From: JAEULH01 sp963789785
GTDB taxonomy: Bacteria; Pseudomonadota; Alphaproteobacteria; Rhodospirillales; Defluviicoccaceae
Direction: 5' to 3'
Assembly: GCA_963789785.1 (NCBI GenBank)
Contig: CAWBNC010000003.1
Location: forward strand, 81,035 to 145,034
DNA length: 64,000 bases
Of this stretch, positions 1-8,282 are shown one piece after another (positions within the stretch are counted from its first letter, which is position 1; each line of letters opens with the position of its first letter). A program made the position numbers and the translations under genes. A model generated the notes under the pieces. The model was not told the origin of the DNA. It saw only the letters and a list, made by a program, of their open reading frames with translations, and ran no database searches.

Positions 1-146
1 CATTTCATCACGAAATCCGTCATGACCTCTCCATCCCGATTATTTCTTCCGAGTGTCGGCGTTGAATGGTTGGCTGTAAGCTGAAATCGGCGGTTGCGCT
101 TGAGAATGTTACGCAATTCAAGCTCCCGAACAATAGAAAGTTTGTC

Positions 147-345
147 ATGCGCTTCGACTAGTCGGACCGCGAGTGGGCTGTGATCGAGCCGGAGCTGCCG
201 CCGACGCGCCAGGGCGGCACCGGCGGCGCCCACTCGGTTCTCAACGACAGCCTATCATTTCGCCGAAGGCAAACGCCGTCGATCCGCCACCTGCGACGTC
301 GAGCTCTACAAGGACCGCAACTGGATCGAGCGCGCCTTCGGCCGC
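147..345 (+). pseudogene. IS5-family transposase remnant (N- and C-terminal scraps)
   Basis: Two pieces of an IS5-type transposase survive in different frames. Around 162-206 the frame reads SDREWAVIEPELPP, the usual N-terminus of this family. Around 301-345 another frame reads ELYKDRNWIERAFGR, the usual region near the C-terminal end of the DDE domain. Everything between is missing, so the catalytic core is gone. An ATG at 147 is followed four codons later by an in-frame TAG at 159, where the family normally has a leucine. No terminal inverted repeats are visible. The family assignment rests on these two motifs. The deletion and loss of function are direct observations. Confidence 0.6.
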
Positions 346-530
346 CCTACGACGCGATCGTGGGGATTGCGCTGGGATCGACCGCAACGACCATGGCGGT
401 CATGACTGCGGTGTGCAGCAAGTACGGTCGCGCGCATGGTCCGTTTGTCATTGTCCCCCTCGCTTGCGGGATCTTTATCGATATCATCAATTCCGCTTTG
501 ATCGCCTTGTGCGCTTCTCTCATCTCGTAG
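346..530 (+). pseudogene. gltS: 3' fragment of a sodium/glutamate symporter (GltS-like)
   Basis: Directly after the transposase scrap, about 60 codons remain open to a TAG at 528-530. They encode a hydrophobic segment containing YDAIVGIALGSTATT, then AVCSKYGRAHGPFVIVPL and FIDIINSALIAL. The order, a tyrosine-aspartate start, a small-residue and threonine-rich turn, a K-Y-G loop and a final helix with FIDI-N, resembles the C-terminal end of GltS sodium/glutamate symporters. The other nine or so membrane segments are absent, so this cannot be a working transporter. A short hydrophobic protein of another family is possible because the fragment is brief. Confidence 0.5.
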
Positions 531-543
531 GAAAACAGTGGGC

Positions 544-1038
544 ATGGGTGCATTCCGTCGGTCGAGAGGGGTGGGAATCGGCCTCGCTTGCCTGTTGGCA
601 GTGACAGGTTGCGCTGGGACCGACGGAGCGACGAGTGAAGTGGCTGGCTTTGCTGCTGGCAGCGCGGCCGGACTGCTGACGGCCAACCCGTTTGTCGCGG
701 TCGCTACCGGCATGGCCGTGCGATTCGGTACCAGCGAGGCCGAGGCCTACCTTGAGCGGCGTCGGCAGGCAGAGATCCACGAAGCAATCGCCAGAGCGGC
801 CGGCGGAGCCGATGAGGATCAAATTATCGAATGGTCGGCCGCGCTTGCTTTCCCGCCCAGGCACTCCCACGGGCAGGTGCAAACGACGCGCAGCCTGAAG
901 GGCCAGATCTCCTGCCGAGAGGTCCTTTATAACGTCAAGAGCGGCGGGGAAACGAGCTACTATGTCGGCGTGATCTGCCGGCATCCGGACGGCGAGTGGC
1001 GCTGGGCGGCCTCCGAACCGACGACGCAGCGCTGGTAG
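544..1038 (+). CDS. putative outer-membrane lipoprotein, unknown function
   Basis: The 164-residue product starts with two positively charged arginine pairs, a hydrophobic stretch and the lipobox LLAVTGC, so it is probably lipidated at the cysteine near residue 23. A glycine/alanine-rich hydrophobic patch (FAAGSAAGLL) follows, as in small glycine-zipper surface proteins. The C-terminal part is globular, with two cysteines (ISCREV and VICRHP) and a tryptophan-rich end. I do not recognise a family of known function. ATG 544 is preferred over the in-frame GTG at 538, because AGGA lies about 10 bases upstream of it. The gene begins 13 bases after the gltS-like remnant and is transcribed alone. 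Confidence 0.7.
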   Translation: MGAFRRSRGVGIGLACLLAVTGCAGTDGATSEVAGFAAGSAAGLLTANPFVAVATGMAVRFGTSEAEAYLERRRQAEIHEAIARAAGGADEDQIIEWSAALAFPPRHSHGQVQTTRSLKGQISCREVLYNVKSGGETSYYVGVICRHPDGEWRWAASEPTTQRW

Positions 1039-1167
1039 ATCGGCCGCAGTCTCATCGACAAGTGACATTTGCACTGGCGCCATCGCTGTGCTACCGGATT
1101 AGCGAGGAAAAGATCGCGTATATGTTGGGTCAAGACGTAAAAAAGTGGCCCCGCTAGGGACAGGCGG

Positions 1168-1797
1168 ATGCGCATTCTGGATCTAGATAAAATACGGGAA
1201 GGTCGCTTAGGTCACGATCCATGCGAGTACATGGTTGTCCCGTGCTTTGTCCGCCCCGAGATGCTGCCCGCGATCAATCACGATTATCCCGACATAGACG
1301 CGCCCGGGAACTTCCCGCCGGAAACGCTCAGGTATGGACCGACGTTCGCCGAGATGCTTGAGGAACTGCGCAGTGAGGACCTGAAAAGCGTGATCGCCGA
1401 GAAATTCGCCATGGATCTCGACGCGTTTCCAGTGCAGCTGACCGTGCGCAAATACTGCGAGGCCTCGAACGGCAACGTGCACAATGACTCCAAGCTTAAA
1501 GTCATTACAGCGCTGATCTACTGCGATCAGACCTGGACGGCTGAGGGTGGCCGTCTTCGCCTTGTTCGCAATCCCGAGAACATCGAGGATTTCGGCGCTG
1601 AAATCGAGCCATCCGGCGGGACGCTACTAATATTCAAGCGATCCGAGCGGTCATATCATGGGTTCAAGGCCTATGCCGGAGAGCGGCGATCGCTGCAGAT
1701 GTACTATGTTCGCCCCAAGCGGGCCGCGCCGACGGAGAATAAGCGGCTCAGCTTGAAAAAGCGGTTGAAGCGCGCGCTGAAGGTGCGCCAGCGCTGA
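1168..1797 (+). CDS. 2-oxoglutarate/Fe(II)-dependent oxygenase family protein
   Basis: The 209-residue protein carries the facial triad of the 2OG-Fe(II) dioxygenase fold: His105 and Asp107 in NGNVHNDSKL, His164 in RSYHGFKAY, and Arg174 in GERRSLQMYY as the likely 2-oxoglutarate carboxylate ligand. These enzymes hydroxylate or otherwise oxidise a substrate using O2 and 2-oxoglutarate; no substrate can be inferred here. The C-terminal 25 residues are lysine/arginine-rich (LSLKKRLKRALKV), an addition that might bind nucleic acid or membrane. It lies between a lipoprotein and a CorA-type transporter with no obvious functional link. Confidence 0.8.
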   Translation: MRILDLDKIREGRLGHDPCEYMVVPCFVRPEMLPAINHDYPDIDAPGNFPPETLRYGPTFAEMLEELRSEDLKSVIAEKFAMDLDAFPVQLTVRKYCEASNGNVHNDSKLKVITALIYCDQTWTAEGGRLRLVRNPENIEDFGAEIEPSGGTLLIFKRSERSYHGFKAYAGERRSLQMYYVRPKRAAPTENKRLSLKKRLKRALKVRQR

Positions 1798-1863
1798 CTG
1801 CGCCCGTCACGCTGGCGACGAAACACTGCTTCAACCGCGGACGCATCTGACGGAGCCCGAGGT

Positions 1864-2838
1864 ATGATCACGGCGTACAGCCGCACGAACGGCGTTATCT
1901 CGGCCGGGCCGCTTCCCTCGACGACCCCTCCCCCGTCGGGCATGGTCTGGATTGACGTCCTCGAGCCGTCTCCCGACGAGAAAGCGCATGTCGGAACGGT
2001 TACGGGGATTGCCATCCCGACGCCGGAGCAGATGCACGAGATCGAGCCGTCAAGCCGTCTTTACGAAGCGGATGGCGCATTGTTCATGACAGCCAGCGTG
2101 CTCCATCGCTCCGATAGCGAGGAGGCGGAAACGCGAGCGATGACCTTTGTGATTGTCGGCGGAATCATGGTCTCGATCCGCTACTCGACCCCGCACTCGT
2201 TTGAGACGTTCCGCGCCCGCGTTCTTCAGCAACCTTCGCTCATCGAAAGCGCCGAATCGACCTTGGTCGGTCTGCTCGACGCCATGATCGATCGCATCGC
2301 CGATGCGTTGGAGATCGTCGACGCAAACGTGAACACGATGGCCAAATCGATCCTGTCGCTCGGCATGAGCGGGGTCCGAGCATCCAAGGATCACAAGGAC
2401 GAACTCCGCCGGATCGGCCAGAATCAGGTGCGCTGCTCCAAGGCCGATGAAAGTCTTATCAGCTTGGCCCGCGTTCTCACTTTCTTCGACACCCACATGC
2501 GCCAGAGTAGCGCCAAGCAGATCCGGCTTCGGATCAAGAGTTTGCAGCGCGACGTCCAGTCTCTGTCCGGATATGCGTCGCGGCTCTCGGAGCGGCTTGA
2601 GTTCCTTCTCGAAGCGACGCTCGGCGCGATTAATATCGAACAAACGAACATCATCAAGTTGTTTTCTGTAGTTGCTGTAGTATTCATGCCGCCGACGCTC
2701 ATCGCGAGCATCTATGGGATGAATTTCGACAGAATGCCCGAGCTGCACTGGCCATGGGGCTACCCGCTGGCACTGGCGATGATGGTCGTCTCGGCGATCT
2801 TTCCCTACGCCCTGTTCAAGTACCGAGGCTGGCTGTAG
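1864..2838 (+). CDS. corA: CorA-family divalent cation transporter
   Basis: The 324-residue protein has the CorA plan: a soluble N-terminal domain of about 260 residues with a long helix (roughly residues 130-255), then two closely spaced membrane helices at the C-terminus. The pore signature is present as YGMNF at the end of the first helix. The second helix is followed by a short basic tail (FKYRGWL). CorA proteins form pentameric Mg2+ channels in the inner membrane and can also carry Co2+ or Ni2+. The ATG at 1864 follows a GGAGCCCGAGGT ribosome-binding region. The gene seems to be monocistronic. Confidence 0.92.
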   Translation: MITAYSRTNGVISAGPLPSTTPPPSGMVWIDVLEPSPDEKAHVGTVTGIAIPTPEQMHEIEPSSRLYEADGALFMTASVLHRSDSEEAETRAMTFVIVGGIMVSIRYSTPHSFETFRARVLQQPSLIESAESTLVGLLDAMIDRIADALEIVDANVNTMAKSILSLGMSGVRASKDHKDELRRIGQNQVRCSKADESLISLARVLTFFDTHMRQSSAKQIRLRIKSLQRDVQSLSGYASRLSERLEFLLEATLGAINIEQTNIIKLFSVVAVVFMPPTLIASIYGMNFDRMPELHWPWGYPLALAMMVVSAIFPYALFKYRGWL

Positions 2839-2871
2839 GGGGAGACCGCGCCACCGCTCAACTGCAGCGAG

Positions 2872-3354
2872 CTAACAACTCCCGCTTTTGCCGGCCGCGC
2901 CCGGACCGCCGACCTCGGAACGCTCAACGCTTTCCGTCATTCGCGCAAGCTTGTTGCTCAGGATACGCATGACGTTGAGAGCGACATCGGGGTTCTCGCT
3001 AACGATTCGCAAGAAGACCTCGGCATCGATCTTCAGCACCTTGAGCTTGCCCACGGCACGGACCGTTGCCGTTCGCGGGTGGTTAAGGAAAGCTGCGAGT
3101 TCTCCAACCAGCCAGTTCTTTCCGAATATCCCGATGCGCACCTCTTGCTGGTCTACGTTGACAAGGATCTCGGCCTCGCCGGTCTCGATGATGTAGACGG
3201 CATCGGCGGCATCGCCGGCGTGTATGAGAACCTCACCGTCAGCTAAAGTCACCGTAGCGCTGGCGAACGCGAGCAGCTTGAGCTTGCCGGGATCCAGGCC
3301 TCCGAAGAGCGGGACCGCGCGCAACAGCGCTACAACATCCGAATACTGCGCCAT
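2872..3354 (-). CDS. cyclic-nucleotide-binding domain protein
   Basis: This 160-residue protein is essentially one cNMP-binding beta-barrel. A pre-barrel helix (VVALLRAVPLFGGLD) is followed by the barrel strands and a phosphate-binding-cassette-like segment (FGKNWLVGELAAFLNHPR) in which GELA and a downstream arginine match the family. A helical tail follows, with no DNA-binding helix-turn-helix. It is therefore a regulatory subunit or sensor rather than a Crp-type regulator. I chose ATG 3354 because GGAGGAG lies about five bases upstream. A longer frame up to 3399 would overlap the ABC gene. It sits 41 bases downstream of the ABC exporter gene and is probably co-transcribed with it, suggesting cNMP control of export. 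Confidence 0.82.
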   Translation of the reverse strand: MAQYSDVVALLRAVPLFGGLDPGKLKLLAFASATVTLADGEVLIHAGDAADAVYIIETGEAEILVNVDQQEVRIGIFGKNWLVGELAAFLNHPRTATVRAVGKLKVLKIDAEVFLRIVSENPDVALNVMRILSNKLARMTESVERSEVGGPGAAGKSGSC

Positions 3355-3395
3355 GGTTCTCCTCCCACCTCGCGTCGCCGTCGCCTGATCCGCCA

Positions 3396-6093
3396 TCAAC
3401 CTCCGGCCGGAGACGACGCGATACTGCCGTTCAGCACAGCGCCCGGAATGCCCTGTGCGACCACGCGACCATTCTCCATCACGATCACGCGGTCAAAGCC
3501 GGCGGCGTCGGCGATCTCCGGCAAGACCCACAGCAGGGCCCGTCCGTCGCATGGGGCAAGCAGCGCTTCGCGAATCGCAGCCCGCCCTGTCGGATCGAGC
3601 ACCGCCGTTGCCTGGTCGATGATCATCAGATCCGGACGCTTCAACAGGGCCCGCGCGATCGCCAACTTTTGCCGCTGCGCTGTTGACATTCGGCCGCCGC
3701 CAATCCCGATCTCGAAGTTGAGGCCAAGGTCAATCAAGGTCGGGCGCAGCCCGAGGGAGTCGACAACGTCGACAACAAGGGCAGTGATGCGCTCGTGCGC
3801 GCGCGGGCGATCGAGGTCGGGCTTCCCGAACAGGATATTATCCAGCACCGACGCGGGCGGGTTGTATTGGTCAGAGATGAAGAAAGCCACCGCATCCCGA
3901 TACCCCTCCGGCAACCCGGCCGCGAACGCGTGCCGGGCTTCGAGGAGCTTCGCCTGCGCTTCGGCATCCAGCAGACCCAGACGATGGCGCTCGGGGATCA
4001 GCTTGAACGGCAGGGCCATGAAAAGCGATCGGTCATCCTCGCTCAGCGCCTTCGCCTCAGTGGCATCCGCACGGCGAAGAGCGGCCTCGTACGCAGGCAG
4101 ATCATCAGCGCTGATGAAGCTGAAGCGCTGGAAAAAATCATGATCGGATGACACTTCCAGGAACAGTTCGGTCATTATCCGAGCGGTTTTTATGCCGACG
4201 CTGAGAAACCGCTCCTTGATCCCCACCGTGTCGAGGACGCTCAGCATGTAGTCGTTTTCGGCGATGTGGGCGAGGCTGAACGCGGAGCCGACTGGCGTAC
4301 CAAAAAGAATGTTTTCGGCCACGGACATGTGACCGTTGTACACATCGCGGTCGAATGGCACGACCAACCCCTTTATTTCCGGCTCAGCAAGCTTGCTGCG
4401 GAGCACAGCCCGCGCTTCGAGCACCCGCTGCGCCAACCCCGGGCAATCAAGATCTGACACTGAGCCCTGCAGGCCCAGGCTGAGAACGTCGCGTTCCATG
4501 GCGGCGGTGGCGAGCGCGGCGGCGATCGTCGCGCTTACACTGTCGGGGCCGGCGACGGCGAGCGCGCCGACGTCGATCCACCCGCCGGCGACGTCGCTAG
4601 CCGTATTGCCGGCAGCGAGGGCCTCAGCGACATACTTGTCCCGCTCCGCCTGCTCCTCGTCGTCCGCCGGCGCCGGCTCCACCTGTCGGTGCTTTAGCCC
4701 GTAAAGTAGGTTGTCGCGGATGCTGCCGCTGAACAGGGCGACGCTCTGGCCGACGTATCCAATGCGTTGGCCGGTCATCGCCTGGGACAGCGCCGCGAGG
4801 CTACTTTCACCAAAGCGGATACTGCCGCCGGTCGGCGAAACAAGCCGCGCTACGAGCTTGGCGACGATGTCGGCGCCGGAGCCGGCGGTACCGACCAGCG
4901 CCACTCTCTCATCAAGATTGAACTGAAAGCTGACCCCATCGAGCGTTTTGATTCCGCCCTCTTCCTCGAGAACAAGATTGCTGCAGACCACCGGTCCGGA
5001 CAAATGCGGGATATCTCCCTGCTGAGGCTCCTGTAACTCCGGGGCAAGCATTCCTCCGGGGTGGAACTGCTCGACGATTTGATCGTACTTGACCTTAGTA
5101 TCTTCCTTTTGCTGGTACCATGAAAGCAGCTCTTTCCATGGGTCCGACATGTCCTTGTAGGCGGCGAGCACTGCTACTAGAGCGCCAATCGTTAGCGTAC
5201 CATTGATAACGAGGTAGCCGCCGAAGAAATAGAAGAAGAAAGGGGTAAGCTGGCCGAGGAACGTGTTCAGGAACTTTATGAAGAACTTCTTGCGATAGAT
5301 GTCATAGCGAAGCCAGTAAATAATCCCCAGCCAGCGGGCAATGTCGGCCCGTTCCCATTCAGCGGTTCCGTTAGCGTGAACCTCTTCTACACCCGCTACG
5401 ATCTCGCCGATGCGCTCCGAAAGCTTCCGGACGGTGCGGACCCGTTGCTTGGACAGAGCGTTAACCTGCCGCTGCAGCTTTGGGATGAGGTACATCTGCA
5501 GCGGGTAGAGGGCAATGGCCGCGACGCCGAGGATCGGATCCTGGACCAACATGAAAGCAATGCTCGTGATCAGGGTGCGCCCCTCGAAGGCGGGGACGGC
5601 GAGCGAGTCGCCGACGAACCCGCCAACAGGCTCGACTTCGGCGGTGATCATTGCGATTAACTCACCCTGCGATGCCCGGCGAAAGTGCGGAATAGGAAAG
5701 CGCAGGACCCGTGTAAACATCTGGTACCGTAGCCGGCGGAGCATGCGCTCGCTGACCTCGGCCCTTGAAAACATTGATGTAGTACTTGAAGCTGCCGTTG
5801 ATGACGACCAGGCCGAGGAATGCGAATGACAGTGCGGCCAGGTACTGGATCTGGCCAAGCTCGAATCCCCAGTACGTCTTCGGAAAATCCTGCGAACCGA
5901 TGGCCTTGTTGATGATCAGCTTTGGCAGCTCTAGGGAGAGGTAGAGCGTCGGAAAAGAGAGCGCCGTCAGCACCAGCAGCCAGACCTGTTGGCGCCAGCT
6001 ATAGCGGAAAATGAATTTGAAGAGCGTCGGCTCCATTGCTCCATCCCCGGCTGCGGAAGCGCCGGAAGGACTCGCCGGGACTGTCTTCATCAT
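3396..6093 (-). CDS. large ABC exporter-like protein with degenerate ATPase motifs (one frameshift)
   Basis: Merged across a +1 break near 5755-5762, this is about 898 residues. Residues 20-330 form an ABC-exporter membrane domain starting MEPTLFKFIF; the rest is one expanded nucleotide-binding domain. Every ATPase motif is altered. The Walker A reads GTAGSGAD (lysine to alanine, about 4869-4892). The signature is MSTAQ instead of LSGGQ (about 3675-3689). Walker B is LMIID followed by Q, not E. The H-loop position reads VLPEIAD, with no histidine. About 400 residues separate Walker A from the signature, against roughly 110 normally. Three Q-loop-like segments end in NLLYG, NILFG and NILFG. 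ATG 6093 has AGGA five bases upstream. It lies 7 bases after the FkbH-like gene and before the cNMP-binding gene. The substrate is unknown. Confidence 0.8.
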
Positions 6094-6100
6094 GTCCTGG

Positions 6101-8047
6101 TCAGGCACTAGCGGGGAGCGATGACACTTGGGCAGCGCCGCTGCCAAGCCGAGCGACGTCAACGACTTCGACAAGGTCGCATGCGAGATGTGCTGCCGGC
6201 AGGTCGAGTGCACATCCGCCGCCGGCGCACGGAAAGAACTTCAGTTCATCCAGAACCTGGCCGAGCGGCCCGTTGCGTCCAGTCGGGCAAAAGTTGATCC
6301 ATAACGAAGCCGCGGCGGAACCGGGGGGTGATGTCGCCAAGTAGCGGAAGAAGGCGCGCTCGAGCCTCCGGCCCTGTACTCGGCACGACAGCATAAAGTC
6401 CTCGATGCGGATCTGCGATATGCCAATAGCGCCGGCCGACGGCGGCTGAAGGGTGAAGCGAACCAGCGCGAATCCAACGACGCCGTAATCGCCGTGGACA
6501 TCGGCACAGCGCAGGACGAACTTTGCAAGCGTCGGGGCAGCGAGAAAAGCAGCGCAGGCTTCCCGTCCATGCTTCGCTCCTGAAGCGTTGAGCTGATTGG
6601 TACGTTGCACCAGTTCGACGACGCGCGCGGAATCTCCCGGCCGGCACGGCGCGACCTCGAGGCGCATCCGGCACGAGCGCAGAAATAAGTCCTCGTCGCC
6701 GGCGAAATCCCGTTGCTCTGCCGCCCTTACCGCGGCCTCCCGATAGAGCCGGCGGCGGTCGCGAGAGACCGCACTGGCGCCGCCCCGAAGCCGTGGATGG
6801 TCCGGAAGCGCGGCCAACTCGGCGCCGTCGAAGCAGGTAACTGAAGGCAAAGCCGCGGTAACTTCGGCGCGCTCGAAGGCGCTGTCGTCGACAAAAGCAA
6901 AGGCATCGAGGCCGAGATTAAGTTCCGCGGCTATTTCGGCAATCCCCCGGCTTTTCGCCCGCCAGTCGATTCTCGACGCAATGAACATCTTGTCGAGGCC
7001 GAAGCGTCGCAGGCGCTCGCGCGCCAAGCCAGGGTCATTCTTGCTGGCAACAGCAAGGAGGATGCCGCGGCGGTCAAGCTCGTCCAGAACGCGACGCGCC
7101 CCGGGCGCAACCTCTGTCCCGCCTGCTTCGACGAGCGTTCCCTGCCACAGGGTGTTGTCGAGATCGAAGACGACGCACTTGATCGCCGGCGGCTCGACAG
7201 CAACGCATGGCGGCTTCGCCGTGGCGACCGGCGGCACCCGCCACTTGACGAAATCCAGGACGAGCACAACAAGACGTGGCGTCGCCTCGCCTAGCGGCGC
7301 GAACGAAAGCTTGAACGGCACGCCGCAGTCGCTGATGGCTGCGAATGCCGCGCGGGCGATGATGTGGCGGCTATGACCGGGGCCGAGGTTGATGACGGCG
7401 CGAAACGGCGGGGGCGCTTGAAGCGATGCCGCCGCGTTCATGAGATCGGCAGCGACGCGCATTTCCAGTTCAACGCACACCGGCGCATGGTCCGCGTTGA
7501 ACACCTCGATCAGAAACGCATCCGGTTGGAGAACCGAACGGCGACCGGGGCGTGCGGACCTCTGCCCGACCCGGCGGTGCAGCCGACGCGCCCGCCGGTC
7601 GAGATCCCGACTTGGATCGGACCAGACGTTGGGGCGACCCAAGGCGCATCCGAGCCGACCAAGCATCCGCCGTACCGGCGTCGTCAAATCAAGCAGCCGC
7701 TCGCGCCGGATAACAGCGGCAAGCGGCTCCATCCAAGTATTGCCGTTGGCCTTCAACTTGCCCCAGCGGCGAAAGGCGATCTCGGCGCCATAGCCTCGCA
7801 TCCCATCGAACCGGGTGTTGCGGAACAAGCCGAAGGCGAACCGGCGACAGCGCTCGTCCAAGCGCGGCCGATAGAGCGTGCACGTTGCATAACAGGCCGG
7901 CGCCGCACACTCCACGCAGTGCTCGCCCCAAAACAGAAACGACGCCGCGACGATATCCCCGATGGGTGGCAGCGGCGCAATCTGCGGGTACAGCTCCGCG
8001 GGCAGGTGCACGTGCGAGCGCCGGTCATAGGCGTGAAATTCGAACAT
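6101..8047 (-). CDS. FkbH-like HAD-IIIC domain protein with Cys-rich N-terminus and GNAT-like C-terminus
   Basis: The 648-residue protein has a HAD-IIIC phosphatase core starting near residue 290 with the nucleophile motif VFDLDNTLWQG. Later come SKND and FVDDSAFER, and then an acyltransferase-like region (QRTNQLNASG near residue 470, then GDYGVVGFALV). This arrangement matches FkbH-type proteins, which in polyketide pathways load a glyceryl unit from 1,3-bisphosphoglycerate onto a carrier protein. The first 290 residues are not typical and contain cysteines 44, 47, 52, 56 and 67, a possible metal site. No carrier protein gene is nearby, so the acceptor may be a glycan. It is first in the minus-strand operon with the ABC exporter and cNMP-binding protein. 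Confidence 0.8.
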   Translation of the reverse strand: MFEFHAYDRRSHVHLPAELYPQIAPLPPIGDIVAASFLFWGEHCVECAAPACYATCTLYRPRLDERCRRFAFGLFRNTRFDGMRGYGAEIAFRRWGKLKANGNTWMEPLAAVIRRERLLDLTTPVRRMLGRLGCALGRPNVWSDPSRDLDRRARRLHRRVGQRSARPGRRSVLQPDAFLIEVFNADHAPVCVELEMRVAADLMNAAASLQAPPPFRAVINLGPGHSRHIIARAAFAAISDCGVPFKLSFAPLGEATPRLVVLVLDFVKWRVPPVATAKPPCVAVEPPAIKCVVFDLDNTLWQGTLVEAGGTEVAPGARRVLDELDRRGILLAVASKNDPGLARERLRRFGLDKMFIASRIDWRAKSRGIAEIAAELNLGLDAFAFVDDSAFERAEVTAALPSVTCFDGAELAALPDHPRLRGGASAVSRDRRRLYREAAVRAAEQRDFAGDEDLFLRSCRMRLEVAPCRPGDSARVVELVQRTNQLNASGAKHGREACAAFLAAPTLAKFVLRCADVHGDYGVVGFALVRFTLQPPSAGAIGISQIRIEDFMLSCRVQGRRLERAFFRYLATSPPGSAAASLWINFCPTGRNGPLGQVLDELKFFPCAGGGCALDLPAAHLACDLVEVVDVARLGSGAAQVSSLPASA

Positions 8048-8282
8048 TTTCGCAATACGGCTCTGCGCCGGCGTCCGTCGCCGGCGGAACGGAGGACATA
8101 CTAGCGACTGATCTTTTCGAAATCACGCGGCCTCCGCCGGGCTACCTCATTAGCGGCTTTGCCTTGAGGACCCGCGCAGGTAAAGTCCGCGCCGACAGCG
8201 ACAAGCGCAACGCCCTTCGGTGTCGGCTTGACCTGCCCGAGCCCGATCCCGTCGCGCAGCAATGGCGGCCTAAGGGGGAGCG

